Shown here one piece after another: positions 10,380 to 23,587 of a stretch of DNA of 64,000 nt. Within the stretch, counting starts at the first letter, position 1, and each line of letters begins with the position of its first letter. The DNA is from Ulota crispa (lineage: Eukaryota; Streptophyta; Bryopsida; Orthotrichales; Orthotrichaceae): assembly GCA_963920765.1 (NCBI GenBank), contig OY987247.1, forward strand, positions 9,334,471 through 9,398,470, given 5' to 3'. Made by a program: the position numbers and the translations under genes. Below the pieces are notes generated by a model, which saw nothing but the letters and a program-made list of their open reading frames with translations, had not been told where the DNA came from and made no database searches.

Positions 10380-13300
10380 CACTAGAAGAAAATAAGAAAA
10401 ATTTGACTCTGGAAACAACTCATTTCGAAGTTGTTTGGGTCACAAATTACTGTATTACAACTACACCACTCCTAATCGGCTCCCAGTCATGCAAAACATG
10501 TTGTTTAGGACACAACAATTTAGAAGTGTTTCTCATCCTTCTGACACTTCTGCCACAAAAGTTCTTCACCAGTGTCAGTTGGGTGTCAGCCATCAAAATT
10601 GCCCCATTCTCCTCTATGTGCCCATCCAAAAGAATACTCTCTCAACTCCAACACAACTGTGTACAAGTAGGGTTACAACTCATTTACGACTCATGGTGAA
10701 AGGTTTCTTGTACCAGGTGTTGTATGTCTATTTGCTAAGAGCAGAATTGTTGTGATTTAAAATACACATGGATCTAGACATTGCATGTGCACATGAGAGT
10801 TGCAATTTAGTTCCAGCCTAGTTGATTTAATGTTGTGTATAAAGAGTAAGGGTTTACTTTCCAGTAATGACTGTGTAGATCCATAGTTGCATTATAGTTG
10901 TTTCCAGTTGGGATTTGAAATTACTTACTGTAAAACAACTTACTTGCCACATAATTGAGTTGCAAGAGAGTTGTTATGCAGTTGCAACTAGATTGACCAT
11001 CGGGTCGTAATAAGGTTGCTAATGAGTCGTAGTACACTCCTAGACTAGTGGCCAATTAGTTATAACAGAGTTGCAATCCAGTAGCTATTGAGTCATGTAG
11101 TAATAGAACTTGGTGGTCATAAAGTCATATGACTGTTGTCATTTAGTTGTCTATGAGTCATGATAGAGTCGTTACTTAGTTGTCACTGAGTCATGGTAGA
11201 GTTGTATGGATTATCATATACTTGTAGCTTAGTTGCGGTTGAATTGGTTTATAGTGGTAACCTTGTGGGCTATTAGTCTTGGTTGAGTTTGATCCAAGTG
11301 GCATGAAGGTAATGAAATAGTTGGTTTCTAGTCACCACAAAGTTGTAGCGCAGTAGTCAAGTAAGTGACTCTAGAGTTGTAGTTTAGTAGCTAATGAGTC
11401 ATTATTAGTAATAACAAACTGATCAGTGAGACATAGTAGATTTGTATTTGAGTGATCACTCAGTCAAGGCATAGTAGACATACAGTCATAGGTTTAGGCT
11501 TCACAATGTAGTAACTATTCTTGTAGAATATAGTCACAAACCAAACATACAAATTGTAGTCACGCACCAGTCACAAATGCAAACCCCATTTAAACATTAC
11601 ATGGTCACAACATAACCTAACTACACAATCAGATTGAGGTCACTCTAAAGTCACAATTAAGTCGTTCTGCAATCACTATGAAGACCCATCACAGTCATAA
11701 TACAATTGCAATTTGGTCATAATGCAACCAAGGTGCAACCGCCATGCAGTCACAGTCTAGTCAACTTGTAGTAGTTGTTCAATCAATTGCAAACTCCTTG
11801 TAAAATATATATTGGTCATGGAGCATGGACTTGACTTTCAAAATCTCATAATGCATTCACTACTTATTTAGCAATCACAAACTATAACGCATTGCTTTCT
11901 GTACCCACTCAACATTAATTGCACAAACTTGCAATCCCATATAGACAATGAAAGCAAAACCTCAAAATTAATTACAATGTGGTAGCGCACAGAGTCAAAA
12001 AGCCCTGACAAGTGCACAGAACAAGCAAACATGCGAAGAGCACAAAGCCAACAAACCTATAGAAATGCACAAAGCCAACAAACCTATAGAAATGCACAAA
12101 GCCAACAAACTTTGATAAAGTGTGCGCTGCAAGTTGAGAAAAGTACAAAGCTAGCAAACTTGAGAAAAGCGTGGAGCAAGCAAATCTAAGAAGATCGCGG
12201 AGCAAGCAAACGACAGAAGATTGCAAAGTAAGCAAACCTGAAAAGAACGCATAGAGCCAACAAACCTTGATAAGTGCACATAGTCAACAAACCCTCAAAA
12301 GAGCATGGAGGCAGTTTGTGGAACTAAACCCTAAACTCAAAGGCGGCAGTTCCATCTTCACCCTACAAATTACCAACCCTAATCTCAATGAAAGGTCCAA
12401 ATTGACTCTAAAACCACAACTCGATTTTATGACTGATTGATATTAAAACTTAAATATGTATATGTTTTTTGGCAAATTTAACATCAACAATGTATTTAAA
12501 ACACATATTTACCTCAAATGGACTATTTGCATGTTAAAATCCAAATTGCAAAGCATTAGAAACAAATTTTTTTGTGAATTTGAAAATTCTAACTTCTAAT
12601 ATTTGAATGTGTTAAATTTTTTTTTAATAAATAAATCATGTTTTTTTAATAAATAAATTATGTTTTTTTAAATAAATAAATCATGTTTTTTTTAATTTAT
12701 GTCTTCTATTTTTTTTAAATAATCTAAGTTAGGAATTTGTAATTATTTATTAAGAATCATAAGTTTTTAAACTTTCAAAGAGCTTTAGTTATAGTTTTTT
12801 ATTTGTTGTTAATAATGATAATAATATTATTATTAGTAATTTAATTTATGACTAAAATACAACTAAGATACAACTAGCACATGCTCAAAGAATATTTTAA
12901 CGGTCTCATTACAACTCATGTAAATCTAAAATACGACTAACCCCAAAACTTATGGTTTAGTGAGCTAACCAAAATACCCCTTCTAAATAGTTGGTTGGAA
13001 TTGGAGTAGGAAGAGCATGATTTTTTTTGTTTTGTAAACCTTCTCTAGTAGGTGCTATTGAATTGTCCACTAAAGAGGACTTGTTAGCATGTGCAAGGTA
13101 TTAGTAAACATTTGGTTATTGACACTCTATGTAATGCACTCATTGCTAACATTGATGAGATGAGCTAGTTGAGACATTTTAAATAGCTAAAGAGAAGGGG
13201 TGTAGAAGAAGAATAAGCAATAAACAACTAGATTAGAACAACTACACAACAAGTACATAACAACTGCAGGAGTAACTGAGTCAATTTGTAGTCGTTTAGT

Positions 13301-14047
13301 ATGACTTCGATGTATAGTCTTGTAGTTGTTGTTTAGTCAATGTAAAGTCGGTGTTTAGTCTTGTAGTTGTTGTGCAGTTGGTATCAAGTCAATTTACAAT
13401 CAAGTAGTAGTTTAGCAGTGACAATTACCTAATTATTTTCATGACCGAATTTGAAGATGAAAACCTCAAAAATGTATCACAAGTAGCAAAATAGTTCAAT
13501 TGAGAAAAAGAAACGCATTACATCTATAGTACAACCGCATCAGTATAGTCCCTAATTTGAAAAAATCAAATGTAGCATTCCAGCACTAATCAATGACTGT
13601 AGAACAACTAGAAAACCACTCATTAATGTATACACTTTCCAACCAAAATAAGAATGCTATTGGGGGCTGCAACACAAATAGCCTAAATACAAAGTTTTCA
13701 ATTATTTAATTTAATTCTATCAAGAGTTGTTTTATAGTCATTCTACAATAATATTCTAATAGTTAAGAAGGAGTTGATGTTTCATACGACTCACATACAA
13801 CTCAAAGTCAAAGATATCAGATTGCTTTGATGGTAGTAGAGATTTCATCTAATCATGATCCCAAAATTGTTCCAAAATCGTTCATCCCAAAATGTACACA
13901 ACAGACCTCATCCCTCAAATCAAATAAACAATTGCACTACAACTACTACAACTTTAGCCATTAGAGCTGTTTTGTTGTCGCTGTGCATTCATTTAGGAAA
14001 GTAAGTCGTTTGCTGTTAGTCAGATTTACTAGCATTTTCTTCTAGTG
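10380..14047. mobile_element. Non-autonomous CACTA (EnSpm-type) transposon, 3.7 kb
   Basis: The left tip is CACTAGAAGAAAATA and the right tip, reverse-complemented, is CACTAGAAGAAAATG. The flanks are TTA (10377-10379) and TTA (14048-14050), the 3-bp target duplication expected of CACTA elements. Subterminal regions are packed with short degenerate motifs of the AGTTGT / GAGTCAT kind, switching to the complementary ACAACT / GTCACAA kind from about 11500, as usual for this superfamily. I see no transposase. ORFs at 10361-10755 are short and unrecognised. Confidence 0.85.
12000..12310. repeat. Degenerate 27-30-bp tandem array inside the CACTA element
   Basis: Around ten units built on GCACAAAGCCAACAAACCT with a variable linker. 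The units at about 12040-12110 are nearly identical at 27-bp spacing. The antisense ORF (11972-12235) with repeated FVGFVHFYR is the array translated, not a gene. Confidence 0.75.
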
Positions 14048-14760
14048 TTAAATGATTTGTTTTCATTTGTTGTGCCCATCTTTTTCAGACCATTACTAGT
14101 ATAGATTAATATACATATGTTTACTATGTCAAAATTTTGAGTTATTGTGTATCATATAATGTTGCAAATGGAATTGTAATGTAATTAGTATGTAATTATG
14201 TCTCAATTATGTAGGTTAATTTCATGAAAGATTTTTTAAACTACACATTTTATTAGTTACTCTCTAGTTGTTCTTAATTGTTTGATAATAGTTGTTCTCT
14301 ATATACATAATTACATTATTACAAAACTAAGTATCATTGCGTGATATCACTTTTACGTACAACTTTCACATTTTGAAAATCTACATGCACAACTTACAAC
14401 GTACTTAGTAACTTCTACCACTTTTATGTCATACAATATATTTATTGTTGCAAAACCATTTTGAAATCAATTTTCAGACAATAAAACAACAAAAATTGCA
14501 ATTGCAACTTCATTGTAACTACATTACAACATACGGTTATAATCAAGTTTTAATGTAGTTGCACATAGGTTACAATACAATTGCAACAGAGTTGCTAATC
14601 AGTTGCAATTAGCTCACCAATAAATTGCAATACAATTGCAATATAGTTGTAGCACTTAAACACTTAAATTTGATATAGTTTTATTCACTTGCATGCCAGT
14701 TGTACACTATGATTTTTGAATTGCAATTCAACATTGTTTATTTTTATTTACAATTTCCAA

Positions 14761-16437
14761 ATCAAGAGCATAATGAATATTTTTAATACAAAAAAGAAAA
14801 TAGATTCTTCAAAACAAAAATGTACACAAATTTTATAACAAGATTTTAAAATAAATTATCCCTCAAACAAAAAATTACAAAATACACAAAATAAAAATAA
14901 AAAGAAACAATAACCCTACAACATTTGCTTTTCCATTGTATTTGTGAAAACAATATTTTGCAGCATCACATGTTTATTGTGGTTGTTTGAAAACACAAGC
15001 GGCACATCCAAGGGTGGAACTTCAAACACATTCAACTTGAAACAATTACTTAGAATTATTTAAAAGTGGAGAGATCATTATCAAAGAATAAAGCTAATCT
15101 TCATTAGACTAATTTGAAAACGATACATCTTTGCCAATTTAAAAGTCTGTGAAAAAGCACTGTAATGTTTCAGTGCCCTCAATTTTGTTTTCCGAAGTTT
15201 ATGTATGATGAAGATTTTTATTTTCATTTTTTTGTGATAAACTCTCAGGGAGATCACTCCTTGCAATTTTATAGTATACACCTAAGTGAAGAGGATATTT
15301 GGTGTAAGCCTATTTATTTAAAATATGATATTTAAGAAAACCATGTTTTTATATAAAAAGCTACACGAGAAATATTTCCAAAATCCTATGATTTTTTGTA
15401 AGGGGTAGTTGCAAAAAAGATCAGCCAGTTTTGTTGCAAAAAGCCATAGTACAAGCAGTACTAGGGAGTACTATGAGCTTTTGAAATAATTTTTTTTCAA
15501 TAAAATAAAATATGGAAAATTTGTAAAGTATTTAAAATAGCACACTTGTGAAAATTCAGACCTAGAAAATTTTTATTCTAAAAGTTATGCACAAAAATAG
15601 AGGGACAGAAATTGTCAATAAAAAAACAATTTCTTTTTTTCTTTTTAGAAAATAGTAAAAAAGTTCAAAAAATTAAAATAAACGCAAGCCATTTTTGCTC
15701 TATTTGAGACACTTGAACCTTTTTTGAGAAAGTTTGTTCTCTTTCTCCAATGCTTGACCAAAGGATGCCCACTTTGAGAGCATGTGGAAGGTAGAGAATT
15801 CACAATTTCCTAAAATCCTTCTATATATCCATGTAATGCTCTATGATGAACAACTACCTTGATTTGTGGCATGAGATTTGCTTTCTTGGACCCAAAATAG
15901 TACTAAAAACCCCCAAAATGGCCAAGGTAGACACATATTTGGGGGCTATTTAAAAATAGTAAAATAATTTAAAAGAATTGCAAAAATAAGAGATGGTCAA
16001 TAACTATGACATTTATGTGCCTCTGAAATTTCAGCTCAAAAGAACTTGTTGAGCAAAAGTTACAAGCCAAAAAGCACCCGCAAGAGATGAAGGGGACATC
16101 AAATAGCACTAGTGTTTCTTGCAATCACCCTAAGTTTATTCATTTGATTTTTTAATGGGGCTATTTTATGTATAAATTTCATTTGTCCAATTTTATCCTA
16201 TTCTTGTTATTCTTCAAAAAAAAATATTTTTTCTATCTATCTATACTACTAAGTGGGAAGATTTCACTTTGTTTGCCCTTTTCTAGAACCTTCTAGAACT
16301 CTTTGTTGTAAACTGAAGCAACAAAAGACGTGCAAGATATAGAACACCAAGTGCTCTTCAACCATGTCCTTTTCCAAAATGTGCTAACATATTTGGTGGA
16401 AGTTGAAACCTATAAGCCATGCCCCAAATATAAAATA
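14761..16437. other. AT-rich intergenic DNA
   Basis: No gene is supported here. The stretch contains poly-A/T-rich patches and a small palindromic AGTACTAGGGAGTACT at about 15457-15472. Confidence 0.4.
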
Positions 16438-16810
16438 GGGGAAATTACAAATAGGGGCACAATTTCAAAAAAAAGTGTAATTTTTTGTATTTTTTTTGGT
16501 TTGGACGTTGGTTGATTTAGACACATCACACTAAATGTTAGCTAACCTCCAAAAATCCTAAAAATCTCCAAAAATTGCCATCCTCTACACTAAAATTTCT
16601 TTATTTAGGCTTGATTTGGAGAGTTCTTGAAGTTTTTTGGGAATTTAGCTAGCATTTAATGTGATGTGACTAAATCAACCAATGTCCAAACAAAAAAAAT
16701 TACAAAATATTACATTTAAAAAAAAATTGTGCCCCTATTTGTAATTATTTTGAAACTGCGCCCTTGCTTGTAATATTTTAAGTTTTCATGCCCCTATTTG
16801 TAATTTCCCC
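16438..16810. mobile_element. MULE-like MITE, 373 bp, with unoccupied TTAA
   Basis: Same terminal repeat as 6929-8833 (GGGGAAATTACAAATAGGGG). Flanks TATAAAATA (left) and TATAAATA (right) are a near-perfect target duplication. It carries the empty TTAA site (16656-16659) that is filled in the 6.9-kb copy. Confidence 0.75.
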
Positions 16811-18383
16811 TATAAATACCAAACACCCTTCAACCATGTGCTAGAAAATCAATAAAATGCCAGACACCCTATAGCAAAGAATTAAAAAGTAACATTGTGA
16901 TGAAAGCAATTGACATTTTTGGTCTCACCAAAATGATAGTATACCATGAGAATTAGATTCTAGACCAATTGTGAGATGAATTTTTTGTAGATTTCATCAA
17001 GATAAGTCTAGACCAATTGAATTGGGTATTAGTTTTTTGTGAAGATAAATGTTGCATTAACTAGAGATGTCCAACTTGAGCAAATCGTGTGCTTGTATAC
17101 TAATTACATATACAGAGTTGTATATGCATATGGTATATGTTGTGAAACCAATAAAAGGCATGTGAATTAAACAGCCATTGTCCAAGTAGTAATTTTATTA
17201 ACAATTTTTAAATATTTTTCAATTCTAATGCATGTGTTTGAAACAATTCAACATGGAAAGCAACAAGCAATACTATAAAGTTTAATAACCCCTATTTGTC
17301 AAGGTCAATTTATTAATAAAAATTCCTACTACCTAATATTTTTACATACCCTAACTTACATATACTAAAACATATAATATTTCATGAACCTTATAATAAC
17401 TCTACATTTTATTAAAAAAATCTTTGTTGAATTAATGGACCTTTTTTTTAACTCACACAATTTCTATAACATACATGTACTAGTGATCTCCCCAAGGATA
17501 AACCAAGACTAAGATGTTTTAACTACAAATTTCCAAAATCAACTGATTCAAATGGCATAAACAAACGACTTTGCTTTGCGTATAACCTTGTTAAGATATA
17601 TAAAAAAACCTAAAACATTAAAATAAACTCTCCGAAAAAATAGACATGAAAATGCTTTTACACATGTAAGTCGTATTATGAGCTTTTACACAAACAATAA
17701 GAAATAATTTTTGAGAATGTTTTTTGCATAAATGGAGCTAAGGTCTTCTATGCACTCAAAATTTGATTAAATACTCATCAACACCTCGACATCATAATTT
17801 TAATTTTTCCAAAAATTAAATCTCAACACACATCTACCATGAAAGTTTGCACCAATATTGAATCAAAGATCCCAAAAATGTGAATTTTTAAAGTTGGTGC
17901 TTCAATACTACTTTTATAATAAATAAATTTCCTCTTGAAACTTCACTAAAAACTCCTTCAAATTTGGAATCCAATGTGCTCAGTGTCATTGAAAGTAATT
18001 AGCATAACAAAAACTCAAAAAAATCTAAAAATAACAAACAAATAAAAATCAAGCAAACATAAAAAGGAATAAGCTATTACAAAAATGGAAGTGATTTCAT
18101 TCAAGAAAGTTTTGAGCATATCTTTGCCATACAAGTGAGAAGAGAAAGAGAAAGAAAGTAGCTATCCATGTTTTTTTATACTTGGGTGCCAAGGTTCAAG
18201 GGTGGTGACCACATCTCCACTCACCAAACTCCTAATTTCTATCTTAATCAAGGATCCACATTGATTCTAAGATTTCAACTCAATTTTAGAATTGGTTACC
18301 TTTACAACACAAAAGATGTTGTCTTTTTGGCAAAAATAATCAACTCCAGCTTTAATCAAGGATCTGCATTGACTCTAAAGATA
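16811..18383. other. AT-rich intergenic DNA
   Basis: No gene or bounded element recognised. Confidence 0.4.
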
Positions 18384-18812
18384 GCTTTAGACTAGGAGTC
18401 GATTTGGGGCCGTTTTGGCCCAAACTTCAGCCCAAATGGCCCTAAGGCTGGTCCCAAGTGCTCATTATAATATGAATATAGTGGGGCCAACTCTCTTGTG
18501 TGTAAAGGCTTTGAGGCCAAAAAATTGAGGCCACTAGAGTAAATTTTGAAAATTTCAGGAGAAAAGAGACAAAAATAGGAAACTAAGGAAAACCATTGAT
18601 ATTTTTACTCCATCCTACGGTGTTGAATACCTCAAAAGAATGATTTTTATTAAAAAATCATATTTTAATAAAATCTAACAACTCTCCTAAGGCCAAGAAT
18701 TGGCTTCACGTTTTTAGGAGATCCAATTTTTGGAGTTGGGGCCGTGTCAAATCTTATCTTTTAAATATTAAAATATATTCTGAAAAATGGGCCTTGACTC
18801 CTAGTGTAAAGG
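18384..18812. mobile_element. Candidate TIR element (ACTAGGAGTC ends)
   Basis: Left GCTTTAGACTAGGAGTCGA and right end, reverse-complemented, GCCTTTACACTAGGAGTCAA form an imperfect 19-bp inverted repeat. The interior repeats a GGCCTTGAGGCC-like motif. The superfamily is unclear. Confidence 0.4.
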
Positions 18813-20949
18813 CCTTGAGGCCATTTTCTAAGTATGAACCAATCAGATTCCAAAATCTTGTGTGTTGGACTCTAGACAATGGCCCTGACTTGTAGTGTAA
18901 AGCTGGCCTTGGATTACAACTTGCTTTTAGAATTGATTGGCTTTACAACGCAAAAGATGTTGTCTTTTTTGGCAAAACTAACATCCTCAATGTGTTTAAA
19001 ACACATTTTCAACTCAAAATAGACTACTTACATATTAAAATCCAAATCATAAAGTTTTACAAACTAGCTAACTTGCTAATTTCAAAAATCAAAATTTAGA
19101 TACTCAAATATATATTATTGTTTTTTTAAAGATGAAGTTTGGTTTACTTTAATTTTTGTTAAGATAAGTGTTATATTAATACACTCTCCACTATAGTTTA
19201 TTAGAATTCACTAGAATTTATTTTAGTTAGAGAATCTCATCAACCAATAGTGGAGGAGAACATTTTATTTGTATCCTCTCTCCTTGGTATAAAGCTAGAA
19301 ACTTACTTGGAGTAAGATTACTTCTTTCTTCTTACATACTTTGATTTTACATCTTTTTGTAACTTTGTTGAGTTCTCTATTCCCAATAATTTTTATTTTC
19401 AAGAAGTAGTTGAAATCATTAGAAAAAGTAACACTTCTTTAAAGCATAATCCTTTTCCCCTCCAAAAGCTTTAATCCTGTCTTTTATATTTATATTTGTA
19501 TATTATTATTATTAACGTATTGAAACAAAAATTAGTCTTTTGAAGTTTTGAAGTTGATTAGGCTCAAGAGTCCATTCTAAACAATGCCAAAACAAATGTA
19601 CGGTAACTTTATATTTATATGTATCTATCTATATATATAATACACAAAATACATCTAAGTGTGTAAGGTTGTTAAAACATTTCAAAGTTTGCTTTAAAAT
19701 AAATGCCCAATATTTGTAGAGTAAGTTGTTTGACATGTTCCATATTCATGTTGTTACCTTTGAACCTCTATTTGAAGATTTTAGGGGTTTCATCTATTTT
19801 GCCAATGGTATTTATGTTTTTGGACTTTAATACAAATTTATATAATTGAATAGAATTGTAACTTTTAGACAATATTTGTTGAAGCAAATACACATTTTTT
19901 CATACAAACACAAAGTATAAGAGAGTTTTATACACCATTATCAAACCAAAGGAAGAGAAGAGAAATACTCCAATGAGATGAAAAGAAGGCGTGAACTCTT
20001 TTGTAGAAGAACTATGTACAAGAAAGTGTTACCATAGAAATGGTCAATGGAAGACAATTACTTACCTAACCTAGTTTCATCAATAACATTTTTTTTGCAA
20101 TTTTGTCCTTTGGACTCCAAATAGCCATTTTCTTATATGTTCTACACCTCTAAATTCAAACATCGTGAACCCAAAAACAAATTTCCTTCTGCATTGCCTT
20201 TGCATTTTTTTTCATCATTTTTTTGATTTGGAAGTTTGACTCTTAGCATCATAAATCCTTGACTCTATACCACACACAAAAATGTACAATAACATACATA
20301 ATGTGCCACACAAAGCGTGTGTCCTTTCATAAAAAAACATCCCTTACTACAAAATATCTAAAGTAGGAGTAATGACCATTGCATCAAAACCAAGAAAGAT
20401 AATATGGATGATACACAAAATGAATAAAAAAATGATATAGTCTCTTCCAAAACGATATTTATGAATACTTCAAAAGCATTTTAGAGTATCCAAGCTAGAA
20501 GGATAACATGACAACTTGAGATTTAAAAAGGTTCTCATGAAAATATTGATGTAGAGAGAAGAATAAACCACAAATCTACCTACCTACAAGTTTTGTCCCT
20601 TTACTGCAAAGCACCCTAATATAAGAGCACACAACACGCTACGGCAAGGCACACATCCTTTCTCCACAAGACACCACTACAAAGTATCTTAAAATGGGAG
20701 GTAACTACAACCATCTAGTCAAATCAACTAGAAGGCAACATGATAGAAGAGAGGTAAATAAACACTAACTAGTCATATCTTCAAAAGTCATACTCTGTGA
20801 AGGTTCCAAAAGGCTTTTCAAAAGATCCAAGCTCTATACCAAGACCAACAACATCAAGCAAAGAAAAACTGTAAAAACAAAATATTATTGAGTGGCCTTG
20901 CAATAAGCTAGTCTTGGAAAAAGCACAAACTCTAAAATCTTCAAATATG
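18813..20949. repeat. AT-rich intergenic DNA with a dispersed repeat fragment
   Basis: About 18966-19060 is related to 12476-12570 (shared AAAACACAT...GACTA..T...TTAAAATCCAAAT). The sequence at 18290-18340 recurs around 18930-18980 (CACAAAAGATGTTGTCTTTT). No gene is supported. Confidence 0.4.
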
Positions 20950-21918
20950 TTAACCCCTAAAGGCCCAACTATCCCCTCGAGAGACCAATGGATTTTGGGC
21001 ATGTACCTATAGCTAAACTACTTTGTGAGATTTTTTGAAACTTTTATTGAAGGTGGTGAATTCCAAGACCTACGCAGGGATCTAATCTAAATTTTTCTTC
21101 ATTCCGACATTTATTGAAGAAATTATGCATGAATATTTGGAAATTAGGGGAGAGAGAGCAACTCGGGCCCAAAAAGCTTTTTTTTAAATTGATTTTTTTT
21201 AAATGAAAATTTGAAATTGGTTCTTTGGATTTTCATATACATGGGAAGCTTTGAATCATTCAAATTTGATTGATGAGATGAAAGTTATGAGAATTTTTAG
21301 TTTGGGGTAGATATGGGACTCTCAAACCTCCATTCCTTTTGCACCTTGTAAAATCTGGTGCTTTACTTTTTTGAGCTCTTTGTGTTTTTGTTTTTAGACC
21401 CTTTTTTCTAGGTTGTAGTAGATCGAGACTCCTTGATTTTCACCATTTGGATTTGAGTAATTTAGATTTTTGAAATTTACATAAATCCTCCAATTTTGCC
21501 TAGTGTATATGCAAATTTCATGGCCGTATGGCATTGCAAGAATTTACAAAGTATGATTTACAACCCCAATTCATTTGAAAATTCTCCCACACTTACCTAA
21601 CTTGGCCTTCTACATGGAAAAAATAAACCTCAACTTTGCATAGAGAAATTTTTTTGATATAGGAGAGGTCAAGACTTCTAAAAATTTTGGGCAGCACAAA
21701 AAAAACTTTTTTTTCCACTTCAGATGTCAATATCTCAGTCATCTACATTTGGAATGAGTTGATTTTTTTCCCATAATACCTCCCATAGTTTAGGGTAAGC
21801 TGTTATGGTTGGACTTCCAAAAAAAACTTATTTTCCTACTTTTCTACTCACTCCCCCAAAAGTGGCAGTTTTCAGTGACTTTCACACAAAAAAAAGGGCT
21901 TGGGCCTCTATGGGTTAA
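20950..21918. mobile_element. piggyBac-type MITE, family A
   Basis: Left TTAACCCCTAAAGGCCCAA; right, reverse-complemented, TTAACCCATAGAGGCCCAA. Shares the family-A 5' block and the 3' half found also in 7562-8491, 48097-49030 and 49198-49933. Confidence 0.82.
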
Positions 21919-22488
21919 ATTTTGCCTTATATATTTTGAATCTTGAAGAAAACTTCGAATGTGGTAATAAATTTTGCCTTTGAGTCTAGGCAAAGTCTTC
22001 AAATGTGTTAAAGTTTTGCCTTGAGCGTACCGAATCTTGGAAAATTCTTCACAAGGGGTTAAATTTTGCCTTGAGTGTCATGAATCTTGAGAAATGAGAA
22101 GTGAAGCAATCATGCACAAGGTAGTAACTTACTGATGGGGCAGTACAACCAACGCAGAGTACCAAGTAGTTAGTTAGTTATCAGTAGCAGCAGAATATGG
22201 AAATCATGGGGTTTAGATTGTCAATTGTAATAAGTTAGCAGGAGTCGTCCTTTGAATGAAGCACATGAGTTGCAGGGTTCTACACACAAAATGCCCACCT
22301 TTTTCGGCTTTCCATTAAATGACGTTCCGGCATTTCTTGAGGCCTCATTCAATGCGTTCTCTATTGTCACCAGCCATTTCAATTGTGGCCCCTTCCCCAT
22401 ACATTCATATACCTTTTCGCACGGATCTTCCACACATGGTGCTAATATGGAACTAGACTGGTTCCTATTGTCTGCTTTGTAGATCTCT
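21919..22488. other. Intergenic DNA with one unassigned ORF
   Basis: A 70-codon minus-strand ORF (22221-22433) and an overlapping plus-strand ORF lie in a slightly GC-richer patch. Neither resembles a family I know. TTGCCTTGAGTGT-like phrases repeat three times around 21915-22085. No gene is called. Confidence 0.3.
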
Positions 22489-23116
22489 TAGAGCATCCGC
22501 ACCCACACACGTTTAGGGCTCTTTGCATGTAATACTTGGATGATAAATGCTCAAGGTTCCTCAAGATTTTCTCTTGACACTCAACTTGAGTATGTCAAAC
22601 AATGGCCCTTGAAATCACTATTCATTCTAAGTTTAGTGAGCTCTATTTTCTTCTCCACTTGATTGTTGATCAAATAACTATTTGTGGTGCCAAATGACTA
22701 TTTGCGGAACACACTTGCAGAGCAAGGGTGGAGGACAAGAATTTTGAGGGATCTCCAAAAACAGATAGAAACACTTGGCGCATCAAGGATTGCGTGCAAG
22801 AGTGCGAATGCTTTTACATCATAAGAGTCCATCACAAGGGTTCTTCAAACATGGTTCTTTTACGCGACAATTTTTTTCCTAAATCTTACCTAAATTTGAC
22901 ACTAGTTATCATATCACTAAACAATTGTGTGAAATATGTGAAATATGGATGAAATTGTCAAATATCTCTCCAAAAAAATACCAAGTTTGTCAAAATTTGG
23001 ATGAAAGTTGCTAGTAGACTTTATGCAAGAAAGTGCACACAATATTGGTGATTCTATTTAATTATTTCCATTTTTTCCTTACTTGCCTGCACTATTGAGT
23101 GCGTGTTGCTCTGCCA
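22489..23116. repeat. Candidate dispersed TIR element
   Basis: Ends AGAGCATCCGCACCCA and, reverse-complemented, AGAGCAACACGCACTCA are similar. The right half (about 22840-23115) is related to 59330-59590: both share GGATGAAAGT(T/A)GCT, CCTAAATCTTA and a CTTACCTGC.TGCA end. Non-coding. Confidence 0.4.
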
Positions 23117-23587
23117 ACAAACAAAAATTAAATAAAAACAGAATCATGCCTTAAGGGTTAGGGAGTCAAGGTCATTTTGGAGGTTAAGAACGTCCCCATC
23201 CTTATTCACTGGTTGCAGTTTTGATGTGTATCCCAAGGTCTTTACTTGAAGAGTTAAAGACAGAAATGCTGAAAAATATTTTCATACTCAAAAGGAGAAG
23301 ATGTGACACAACTTAATCTCAAGAAATTGGGTTCCCCAAACGTAGCTTGATGCTTTGAGATTGTTGGCATATTTAGTTGAAATACAATTATTCTCACCAA
23401 AAAAGACTATGCATCGTAGCATGACTATTATTATGGGATAGATTTAAAATTCTGAATGTTCTACTTAGTCTTCTGTGTTGTTCTTTTTTACTTGCAATTT
23501 CCAAGGCTCATAATTATGACCTCAGCTTAATTTGTGGTCTCAAAAGGCCTTTACATAAAAGATGACGATTCCTATTGTATTGCTATT

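Larger units (their letters stand above)
10053..14760. mobile_element. Possible outer, eroded CACTA element
   Basis: A second CACTA-like tip, CACTAGAAGAACAAAAATAA, begins at 10053 and is followed by AGTTGT/GCAACT-type motifs (10080-10165). The same motif type reappears beyond the inner element at 14500-14660. Near 14738-14756 TGTTTATTTTTATTTAC resembles the complement of the left tip but lacks the final CTAGTG. This reading is an inference. Confidence 0.35.

Noticed and set aside
22221..22433. 70-codon minus-strand ORF
   Set aside because: Protein-like in places but short, opposed by an equally long sense ORF and matching no family I know.
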